From NCBI RefSeq assembly GCF_009766105.1, contig NZ_LMUH01000006.1:185293-249292 (forward strand): a DNA stretch of 64,000 bases. Reading direction: 5' to 3'. Positions 18,097 through 24,904 of this stretch are shown here, in pieces (the first letter of the stretch is position 1; every line of letters starts with the position of its first letter). The translations under genes were made by a program, and so were the position numbers. Source of the DNA: Granulicella sp. S156. GTDB taxonomy: Bacteria; Acidobacteriota; Terriglobia; Terriglobales; Acidobacteriaceae. The notes below the pieces were generated by a model, which did no database searches, was not told the DNA's origin, and worked only from the letters and a program-made list of their open reading frames with translations.

Positions 18097-19053
18097 ATGC
18101 CGCAACTACCTATTGTGGGGCTGCATCATGTAACCGCCATCGCGTCCGATCCGCAGCAAAACCTGGACTTCTATACCGATGTCCTGGGGCTGAGGTTCGT
18201 CAAACGAACGGTGAACTTCGACGACCCCGGAAGCTATCACTTCTATTTTGGCGACGATGCCGGGACGCCGGGCACGATCCTGACCTTCTTCCCGTGGCCG
18301 CGAGCAGCGCGTGGTCTCGCCGGTGCAGGCGAGGTGACGCATACTGCCTTCAGTGTGCCGCTCACGTCGCTGGAGTATTGGGAGAAACGACTGTCTGAAA
18401 AGGGCGTGCTCGTAGAGCACACCGGCAAGCGCTTCGAAGAAGAGGTGCTGACCTTTGCCGATCCTGATGGGATGAAGATCGAGATTGTCGGCCATGCTGA
18501 CGCTGGCGAGGCCAAGGCTCCGCGCTTTGCTACTGTGCCTGCGGAGCATGCGATTCGCGGCTTCTTCGGCGTGACGTTGCTGGAGCAGAGTCCGGAAGCG
18601 ACGACAACCATCCTGAACATGATGGGCTTTCACAAGATCGCTGAAGAGGGCAAGAGGCTGCGTTTCGCGACCGAAGGCTCGGCGCTGGGGAATCATATCG
18701 ATCTGCTGATTGAGCCCGGCGCTAGTTATGGCCGTCCTGGGGCTGGTTCTGTGCACCATATTGCGTTCCGTGCGGCGGATGAAGCCTCGCAGAAGGAGTG
18801 GCGCGTGGAGATTGAGAAGCATCTGGACGTAACACCGGTGCTCGACCGCGACTACTTCCACTCGATTTACTTCCGCGAGCCGGGCGGTGTGCTGTTTGAG
18901 TTGGCGACAGACCCTCCAGGCTTTGCGGTCGATGAACCGGTTGAGTCCTTAGGAGAACAGCTGCGCCTGCCTCCGTGGCTTGAGCCGAGGCGTGCCGTGA
19001 TCGAGCAGCGGTTGCCCACGATCGAGCTGCACAAGTGGAAGGAGACTGCATGA
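18097..19053 (+). CDS. Ring-cleaving dioxygenase / glyoxalase, MhqO-like
   Basis: 318 residues from ATG 18097 (AGGAA upstream; the GTG at 18079 is less likely). Two vicinal-oxygen-chelate repeats: first at LHHVTAIASDPQQNLDFYTDVLGLRFVKRTVNFDDPGSYHFYFGD style positions (about residues 8-140), second from about 155 (IRGFFGVTL ... VHHIAFRAAD ... SIYFREPGGVLFELATDPPGF). The metal ligands are the first-strand His, the VHHIAF His and the FELATD Glu. This matches the MhqO/LinE-like hydroquinone-linked dioxygenases. The stop overlaps the next ATG (ATGA), giving an mhqO-mhqD type pair for quinone or electrophile detoxification. Confidence 0.85.
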   Translation: MPQLPIVGLHHVTAIASDPQQNLDFYTDVLGLRFVKRTVNFDDPGSYHFYFGDDAGTPGTILTFFPWPRAARGLAGAGEVTHTAFSVPLTSLEYWEKRLSEKGVLVEHTGKRFEEEVLTFADPDGMKIEIVGHADAGEAKAPRFATVPAEHAIRGFFGVTLLEQSPEATTTILNMMGFHKIAEEGKRLRFATEGSALGNHIDLLIEPGASYGRPGAGSVHHIAFRAADEASQKEWRVEIEKHLDVTPVLDRDYFHSIYFREPGGVLFELATDPPGFAVDEPVESLGEQLRLPPWLEPRRAVIEQRLPTIELHKWKETA

Positions 19054-19697
19054 GCGCCGATCCACACAAAGAGGGAAGAGTGCATCACTTCGGTGCCACG
19101 CTCGAGGAGGCTGCTGGTGCTGTGATCCTGTTGCACGGACGCGGCGGATCGGCCGAGGACATCCTCTCGCTGGCCGAGGCGATGTACAACCCGCGACTGG
19201 CCTATCTGGCCCCGCAGGCCGCAGGCTCCACGTGGTATCCGAACTCGTTTCTTGCGCCACGAGAGAGCAATGAGCCATGGCTCAGTTCCGCTCTGCGCAA
19301 GGTGGAGTCTGTCCTCGACCTGGCTATCGCTGCCGGGATTCCGCGCGAGCGCGTCGTCATTGGCGGATTCTCCCAGGGCGCGTGCCTCTCTACGGAGTTC
19401 GTCGCGACGCATCCGGCGCGCTATGCGGGCGTGATTGCCCTTACCGGCGGCCTCATCGGGCCGTTGGGGAGCGATGTCTCGCACGCCGGCGATCTGGAGG
19501 GAATGCCTGCCTTCTTCGGCAGCGGCGATCCCGATCCGCATGTGCCGTGGAGTCGCGTGCAGGAGTCGGCCGACGTGCTCACAGCCATGGGCGCGAAGGT
19601 GACGGTGCGACGCTATCCCGGGCGACCGCATACGGTCTCGCAGGAGGAGCTGGAGTTTGGGCGGCGGCTTCTGCAGGATGCGTTCGCGGCCGGGTAG
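19050..19697 (+). CDS. Phospholipase/carboxylesterase family hydrolase, MhqD-like
   Basis: 215 residues; start ATG 19050 has AAGGAG six bases upstream and overlaps the dioxygenase stop. Alpha/beta-hydrolase of the carboxylesterase/thioesterase family: LLHGRGGSAEDI oxyanion loop, nucleophile elbow GGFSQGACLS at about residue 109-114, acid GSGDPDPHVPW, and histidine in GRPHTVSQEE. In Firmicutes the homologous mhqO/mhqD genes respond to quinones; the same role is inferred here from the pairing. Cytoplasmic. Confidence 0.85.
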   Translation: MSADPHKEGRVHHFGATLEEAAGAVILLHGRGGSAEDILSLAEAMYNPRLAYLAPQAAGSTWYPNSFLAPRESNEPWLSSALRKVESVLDLAIAAGIPRERVVIGGFSQGACLSTEFVATHPARYAGVIALTGGLIGPLGSDVSHAGDLEGMPAFFGSGDPDPHVPWSRVQESADVLTAMGAKVTVRRYPGRPHTVSQEELEFGRRLLQDAFAAG

Positions 19698-19724
19698 CCG
19701 TCTAGACTGGAGATGTGCGTTAAA

Positions 19725-19800
19725 GTCCCCGTCGTCTAGTGGCCCAGGACACTGCCTTCTCAAGGCAGAGACATAGGTTCGAATCCTGTCGGGGACGCCA
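19725..19800 (+). tRNA. tRNA-Glu (CTC)
   Basis: 76-base cloverleaf: acceptor GTCCCCG pairs with CGGGGAC, anticodon stem CTGCC/GGCAG encloses TTCTCAA with anticodon CTC, T-arm AGGTTCGAATCCTG-type loop, and CCA is encoded at 19798-19800. Reads GAG codons. It ends 15 bases before the convergent L-fucose dehydrogenase gene. Confidence 0.95.
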
Positions 19801-19814
19801 TTACTTCATGATCT

Positions 19815-20600
19815 CTAGGTCAGCGCACGATCGAGATGCGTATATCCGCCATCGACGATCAGGTGCTGGGCTGTCGTGTGGCCTGACTGCTTTGAGGACA
19901 ACAGGAACACCGTCATCGCCGCAATCTCAGCGCCCTCCGTCATGCGGTGCCCCAGGGGAATCTTGTCGGTGATGGACTTGAGCGCGCCTGCCGGATCATC
20001 GCGAGTGTCGAGCCACCGTTTATAGAGCGGCGTCAGAACCTCAGCGGGCAGAACGCTGTTCACTCGAATGCCGAACGGAAGCAACTCCGCTGCCCACTCG
20101 CGCGTGAGCGCAAGCTGCGCGCCCTTCGCCGCTGCGTAGGCTGAGGTCCCGCCTTGCCCTGTAAGCGCGACCTTCGAGCTGATATTCACGATGGAACCCT
20201 TCGCGGCCTTCAGCATGGGCAGGGCATAGTGAGCCATCGCATAGTAGTGAACGAGATTCTGGCGAAGACTCTCGAGGAAACGGTCGGGGTCGCCGCTGGC
20301 CAGGCCGACTCCGTCGTTTGCGCCAGCGTTGTTCACCAGGCCATCGAGCCTGCCGTACTTCTGCTGCACATACTCGACAGCGTGCAGGCACTGCGTGGTG
20401 TCTCCGAGGTGCGCCTCGACGAAGTCGCATGGCTTCTGCTCGCGATGCATCTCTTCGAGAAAATGCTTCACATTGTCCGAAGCACGGCTGACGACGACGG
20501 CTGTTGCCCCTTCATCCAGACACGCACGGGTTACAGCTTCTCCGATGCCCGCACCGCCGCCCGTCACTACAATGACATGGCCCTTCAATCCCAGATCCAT
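19815..20600 (-). CDS. L-fucose dehydrogenase (SDR)
   Basis: 261-residue short-chain dehydrogenase. NAD motif TGGGAGIGE at residues 13-20, NNAG at about 90, catalytic S-S-K-V-A and Y-A-A-A-K (Y-x-x-x-K near 157-161), and the C-terminus DGGYTHLDRAL, which is characteristic of the L-fucose dehydrogenase branch. Oxidises L-fucose to L-fucono-lactone. Downstream gene of a two-gene minus-strand operon with the 2-keto-3-deoxy-L-fuconate dehydrogenase, 21 bases apart, and divergent from fuconate dehydratase. Cytoplasmic. Confidence 0.88.
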   Translation of the reverse strand: MDLGLKGHVIVVTGGGAGIGEAVTRACLDEGATAVVVSRASDNVKHFLEEMHREQKPCDFVEAHLGDTTQCLHAVEYVQQKYGRLDGLVNNAGANDGVGLASGDPDRFLESLRQNLVHYYAMAHYALPMLKAAKGSIVNISSKVALTGQGGTSAYAAAKGAQLALTREWAAELLPFGIRVNSVLPAEVLTPLYKRWLDTRDDPAGALKSITDKIPLGHRMTEGAEIAAMTVFLLSSKQSGHTTAQHLIVDGGYTHLDRALT

Positions 20601-20621
20601 ACCGTTTCCTTTACCCGAGTT

Positions 20622-21389
20622 CTACCGCAGATTGAAGAAACCGCCGTCGATTGGATAATCGACTCCGGTGAGGAACGAGGCATCGTCCGAACAGAGATAG
20701 AGAGCCAGTACCGCTATCTCCGCGGGAGTGCCCATGCGTCCAATCGGTTGCGATTGCTCCAGCACCTTCATCTTCTCGGCTTCCTGTCCGGGATAGTTTT
20801 TCGCAAGGAAGCCATCCACGAATGGTGTGTGAACTCGCGCCGGCGAGATGCAGTTGCAGCGGATGCCCTGCGCAATGTAGTCCTTGGCCACGGAGAGCGT
20901 CATCGACAGCACCGCGCCCTTTGTCATCGAATAGGCAAACCGGTCGGAGAGCCCGGCGGTCGCGGCAATCGACGCCATATTGAGGATCACGCCGTGCTTG
21001 GACTCGATCATGGACTTGATCCCGGCCTGCATGCACAGGTAGGTTCCGCGGACGTTCACCGCATAGAGCCGGTCTATATCCTCGGGCGAGGTGGAAAGCA
21101 GATTGCCCACGTGTGCAATGCCGGCGCAGTTGACGAGAATGTCGACAGAACCGCCGATCTGGCTGAAAGCCTTCTCGACGCTGTCCGCGCGCGAGACATC
21201 GCAGGCTACGCCTGTGACGCTGCCGGAGGTCTTCTCCGCAATCGCTTTTGCGGCATCCGTCGTCTTCTGTGCATCGAGATCGAGCAGCACGACTGCCGCA
21301 TGGTGTGCTGCGAACAACTCGGCTATCGCCAGGCCTATGCCGCTGGCGGCCCCCGTCACAACGGCCCGTTTACCCTTAAGATCAAACAC
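20622..21389 (-). CDS. 2-keto-3-deoxy-L-fuconate dehydrogenase (SDR)
   Basis: 255 residues, GTG start with AGGAG five bases upstream. NAD motif TGAASGIGL, NCAG, catalytic Y-S-M-T-K near residue 151-155, and the GTPAEIAVLALYLCSDDASFLTGVDYPIDGGF tail typical of the KDF dehydrogenase group in non-phosphorylating fucose degradation. Oxidises 2-keto-3-deoxy-L-fuconate to the 2,4-diketo acid. First gene of the minus-strand operon driven by the promoter at 21427-21456. Confidence 0.82.
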   Translation of the reverse strand: MFDLKGKRAVVTGAASGIGLAIAELFAAHHAAVVLLDLDAQKTTDAAKAIAEKTSGSVTGVACDVSRADSVEKAFSQIGGSVDILVNCAGIAHVGNLLSTSPEDIDRLYAVNVRGTYLCMQAGIKSMIESKHGVILNMASIAATAGLSDRFAYSMTKGAVLSMTLSVAKDYIAQGIRCNCISPARVHTPFVDGFLAKNYPGQEAEKMKVLEQSQPIGRMGTPAEIAVLALYLCSDDASFLTGVDYPIDGGFFNLR

Positions 21390-21407
21390 GTGAACTCCTA
21401 TCGAAGA

Positions 21408-21421
21408 TGTTATCGATACCG
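21408..21421. promoter_or_regulatory. LacI-family-like operator half-palindrome
   Basis: TGTTATCGATACCG between the minus-strand promoter and the SDR start closely resembles the LacI/GalR-type palindrome TGTTATCGATAACA (12 of 14 bases). Its place just after the -10 would let a bound repressor block the SDR operon. No LacI-family gene is in the window. Confidence 0.5.
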
Positions 21422-21426
21422 CCTGA

Positions 21427-21456
21427 GTTTTACTTGTACAACAATACTGTTGTCAA
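21427..21456 (-). promoter_or_regulatory. Promoter of the fucose SDR operon with embedded palindrome
   Basis: On the minus strand: -35 TTGACA (21456-21451), 18-base spacer, -10 TAAAAC (21432-21427). The spacer contains ACAACA-n4-TGTTGT (21438-21453), a six-base-arm inverted repeat of GntR-like appearance, placed to occlude RNA polymerase. Confidence 0.6.
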
Positions 21457-21824
21457 ATATGAAAATATAAAATCATTGGCAAAATGTATGTTGAAATGTC
21501 CGGATTGAAGATGCGCATTCGATCGGGGAGGGGATTCTCTGTTCTCGCGGCATGCCCCGCCGGCGGGAACAGGGGCTTTTTACACCCCGAAAGGTGTAGC
21601 TGAATTGAAAGAAGATCGGCTGCGAGGATTTTTGTGTGGAGTCGAAAAATTGCTGTTTATTTTTACTTTATTCATGGGCTTGAATTGGACTGGGCACTTC
21701 TGAAAAGCAAGCTGCAGCAACTGTAAATTTACTCGGGGGAGCGGCAAGAACAAGCCAAAATTACAACTTTTTACTATTTCTCGCGACCCTGTTCGGTGTA
21801 TTCTTTAGTGCAAGTATGTTTTCA
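21457..21824. other. Non-coding stretch between divergent fucose promoters
   Basis: About 370 bases with no supported ORF on either strand. It is AT-rich near both ends and contains a GC-rich self-complementary patch CCCCGCCGGCGGG near 21556. I see no RNA gene or repeat shared with other parts of the window. Confidence 0.5.
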
Positions 21825-21878
21825 TTGACGAAAAATGATTTGTTTCGCTACAATTTGTGCGAATTGCAACCGGTTACG
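21825..21878 (+). promoter_or_regulatory. Promoter and operator of fuconate dehydratase/fucP
   Basis: -35 TTGACG (21825-21830), 18-base spacer, -10 TACAAT (21849-21854). Starting eleven bases later, TGCAACCGGTTACG (21865-21878) fits the LacI-family consensus TGnAAnCGnTTnCA except at the last base, so a repressor would sit over the transcription start. The leader to the TTG start is about 65 bases. Confidence 0.65.
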
Positions 21879-21925
21879 CGTGTCAACCTCAATTTAACCG
21901 TTATTTCAGAATCCCGAGGCCGCTC

Positions 21926-23230
21926 TTGAAGCCCATTACTATTACCAACACACGTGTTATCGATGTACGTTTCCCTACCTCCCGCGAGCACATCGGTTCC
22001 GATGCCGTCAATAAGGATCCCGACTATTCGGCGGCCTACTGCATCCTCGAAACCGATGCCGGGATCGAAGGGCATGGGCTCACCTTTACGCTGGGCCGCG
22101 GTACGGAGCTCTGTGTCAGCGCGCTTCGTTATCTGACTCAGTTTGTGCAGGGCCGCACGCTGGAGTCGCTCACCTCCGATCTCAATGCGATGTACCTCCA
22201 GCTGACGGGAGATACACAGTTTCGCTGGCTTGGGCCGGAGAAGGGTGTCATTCATCTCGCTTGTGGCGCACTCATTAACGCCATTTGGGACCTCTATGCC
22301 AAGGCCGAAGGTAAGCCGGTGTGGCGGCTCCTTGCCGATATGTCGCCGGAGCAGATCGTTTCGGCGATCGACTTCCGCTATATCGCCGATGCACTCTCGC
22401 CGGAAGAGGCTCTCGCTATTCTGCGCAAAGGGAAAGAGGGCCAGCAGCAGCGGCTCGCAGTGATCGAGGCCAACGGTTATCCGGCCTATACGACTTCAGC
22501 CGGATGGTTTGGCTTCAGCGATGAAAAGATTCGCCGCCTCTGCCGCGAAGGCATCGCCGATGGATGGACTCACTTCAAGCTCAAGGTTGGCGGCGTGCCC
22601 GAGGACGATCTGCGGCGCGGGCGCATCGTGCGCGAGGAGATTGGCTGGGAGAACCGCATGATGGTCGATGCCAATCAAAAGTGGGGCGTTGAGGAGGCTA
22701 TCAGCCGCACACGTCAGCTTGGCGAACTTAAGCCCTGGTGGATGGAAGAGCCGACCAGTCCGGACGACATCCTTGGCCACGCCCGCATACGCCGTGAGGC
22801 GGCTCCGACCCGCATTGCTACGGGCGAACACTGCCACAACAGCGTCATGTTCAAGCAGCTATTCCAGGCTGGCTCTATTGATGTATGCCAGATCGACAGC
22901 TGCCGGGTAGCGGGAGTGAATGAGAACCTCGCGATCATCCTGATGGCCGCGAAGTTCGGTGTGCCGGTCTGCCCGCATGCTGGCGGTGTCGGCTTGTGCG
23001 AGTATGTGCAGCATCTTTCGATCTTCGATTTCCTGAGCGTCTCGGGCACGATGGAGAACCGCGTGATCGAGTACGTCGATCACCTGCATGAGCACTTCCG
23101 CTATCCCGTAAAAATTCGCCGTGGACATTATCTTGCGCCGACCGATCCTGGGTATAGCTGCGAGATGTTGCCCGAATCGTTGGAGAAGTTCAGCTTTCCC
23201 GGGGGAGAAGTCTGGAAAGAGCCATCGTAG
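21926..23230 (+). CDS. L-fuconate dehydratase (enolase superfamily)
   Basis: 434 residues from TTG 21926, chosen for GAGG six bases upstream and because the protein then begins KPITITNTRVIDVRFPTS as in this family; the ATG at 21857 lies on the operator. Enolase-superfamily marks: the N-terminal lid, FKLKVGG (catalytic Lys pair region, about residue 215-220), metal ligands in VDANQKWG, WMEEPTSPDD and ATGEHCHN, and the His in CPHAGGVGLCEYVQH. Dehydrates L-fuconate to 2-keto-3-deoxy-L-fuconate. In operon with fucP (58 bases). Confidence 0.9.
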   Translation: MKPITITNTRVIDVRFPTSREHIGSDAVNKDPDYSAAYCILETDAGIEGHGLTFTLGRGTELCVSALRYLTQFVQGRTLESLTSDLNAMYLQLTGDTQFRWLGPEKGVIHLACGALINAIWDLYAKAEGKPVWRLLADMSPEQIVSAIDFRYIADALSPEEALAILRKGKEGQQQRLAVIEANGYPAYTTSAGWFGFSDEKIRRLCREGIADGWTHFKLKVGGVPEDDLRRGRIVREEIGWENRMMVDANQKWGVEEAISRTRQLGELKPWWMEEPTSPDDILGHARIRREAAPTRIATGEHCHNSVMFKQLFQAGSIDVCQIDSCRVAGVNENLAIILMAAKFGVPVCPHAGGVGLCEYVQHLSIFDFLSVSGTMENRVIEYVDHLHEHFRYPVKIRRGHYLAPTDPGYSCEMLPESLEKFSFPGGEVWKEPS

Positions 23231-23288
23231 CGTCACATCGACTACGATCGTTCTCCCAGCTTTCCCGTTCCTCACCTGAGGTCTCATC

Positions 23289-24629
23289 TTGAATATCGCC
23301 GTCGACACACCCACCACAGTAGAGCGTCCCTCCAACGGTAAGCAGCCCGGCCTCTTTCCAGCCGGCCACATGTTGCCCTTCATGTTGGTTACCGTGCTCT
23401 TCTTCATCTGGGGAATGTCGAACAATCTCACCGACATCCTGGTGCAGCAGTTCAAGAAGTCCTTTGAGCTCTCGCCGCTACAGGCACAGTTGGTGCAGAC
23501 GGCGGTCTTCTTCGGCTACTTCTGCATGGCGCTGCCTGCGGCGCTGGGCATGCGGAGGTGGGGATACAAGGCGGGCATTTTGGCGGGGCTCTGCCTGTTC
23601 GGGACAGGCACGCTCATGTTCTGGCCAGCGGCCGTTATAGGTCGCTACTGGCTTATGTTGACGGCGCTGTTTGTCGTCGGCTGTGGCTCGGCGACGCTGG
23701 AGACGGCGGCGAACCCCTTCATCGCCCAGACAGGAGCCCCGGAGACCTCGGAGCAGCGCCTGAATTTTTCTCAGGCGTTCAATCCTCCCGGTACGATCAC
23801 GGGTGTTCTGATCGGCACGTTCTTTATCTTCTCCGGCGTTGAGCTTTCGGCTGCGCGGGTGATGCAGATGAAGACTGCCGGCACCTATGCCGCGTATCTT
23901 CATGGCGAGATCATGCGAGTCGTGCCGACCTATGTCACGCTCGGCTGCATCGTCTTCCTGCTTGCGCTGTTGATCGGCCTGACAAAGTTTCCCGCGAACG
24001 TCCGCGAGCGCGATGCCAGCGAGGAGCATGGCCTTCTCTCGCAGCTTGCATCTCTGTTGCGTACCCCAGGCCTGCGCGCCGCCATCATCGCGCAGTTCTG
24101 CTATTGCGGAGCGCAGGTAAGCACCTGGTCGGCTTTCATCCCCTATGTGAAGCAGTACACCAGCGCCAGTGAGCGAACGGCAGCTCTGTTCCTGACCGGA
24201 AACCTTATCGCCTTTGCCGCCGGTCGCATTATCTCGACGGGGCTGATGCGGTGGTTCGCGCCCTCAAAGATGATGGGAGTCTACGCGCTGATCAACATTG
24301 GATTGATTGCGGCGGGCATTCTGCACCCGGGACGCATTGGAGCGGGCGCTCTTCTGCTTACCAGCTTCTTTATGTCGGTCATGTTCCCCACAATCTTTGC
24401 GCTGGGCGTGAAGGGGCTTGGGGCCCGTACGAAACTGGGCGGCTCCATGATCGTGATGTCGGTGGTGGGCGCGGGGATTGTGCCGCCGCTGCTGGGGCTC
24501 ATCGCGAAGCATTTCGGCAGTTACGCGCTGGGGTATGTTGTGGTCATCGCTTGCTATGTGGTGGTCGCGGCTTACGGGTTGCGTGCGCATCCGACGCACA
24601 GTGTGCACACCGTGCCTGTGATGCCGTAA
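23289..24629 (+). CDS. fucP: L-fucose:H+ symporter FucP
   Basis: 446-residue MFS permease with 12 hydrophobic segments. TTG start, GAGG seven bases upstream. FucP/GluP family marks are FIWGMSNNLTDILVQQFKKSF in helix 1, the paired QTAVFFGYFCMALPAAL, ETAANPFIAQTGAPETSEQRLNFSQAFNPPG and the TSFFMSVMFPTIFALG late helix. Imports L-fucose with protons across the inner membrane. Immediately downstream of fuconate dehydratase, consistent with a fucose-specific transcription unit. Confidence 0.92.
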   Translation: MNIAVDTPTTVERPSNGKQPGLFPAGHMLPFMLVTVLFFIWGMSNNLTDILVQQFKKSFELSPLQAQLVQTAVFFGYFCMALPAALGMRRWGYKAGILAGLCLFGTGTLMFWPAAVIGRYWLMLTALFVVGCGSATLETAANPFIAQTGAPETSEQRLNFSQAFNPPGTITGVLIGTFFIFSGVELSAARVMQMKTAGTYAAYLHGEIMRVVPTYVTLGCIVFLLALLIGLTKFPANVRERDASEEHGLLSQLASLLRTPGLRAAIIAQFCYCGAQVSTWSAFIPYVKQYTSASERTAALFLTGNLIAFAAGRIISTGLMRWFAPSKMMGVYALINIGLIAAGILHPGRIGAGALLLTSFFMSVMFPTIFALGVKGLGARTKLGGSMIVMSVVGAGIVPPLLGLIAKHFGSYALGYVVVIACYVVVAAYGLRAHPTHSVHTVPVMP

Positions 24630-24677
24630 GGCGCCGATCCTCAATAGTGTGATGTCCGAATGAACTACCTCAGAACT

Positions 24678-24823
24678 GTCATCTCGACCGGAGGCGGCGC
24701 TCTTTGCCGCCGTAGCGGAGAGACCTGCAGCTTGTCTGAGCTAGCTCTGGTGCCTGTGCGAGCAGCCTGCAGGTCTCTCCACTGCGCATGACGATAAAGC
24801 CATCATGCTCCGGTCGAGATGAC
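24678..24823. repeat. Inverted repeat, GTCAT...ATGAC family
   Basis: Ends are a perfect 15-base inverted pair (GTCATCTCGACCGGA / TCCGGTCGAGATGAC), with a second inner pair GGAGAGACCTGCAG / CTGCAGGTCTCTCC and a small GCGGC-GCCGC hairpin. 146 bases, non-coding, between fucP and the minus-strand beta-helix gene. Probably an extragenic palindromic element; may also act as a bidirectional terminator between the converging genes. Confidence 0.75.
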
Positions 24824-24904
24824 ACGGTATGGGTGGGATAGAAAAGCGGGACTGAAGTCCCGCTCTTCAAAAAGGCAACGGCAATCACCCAAAATTACCC
24901 ACGA

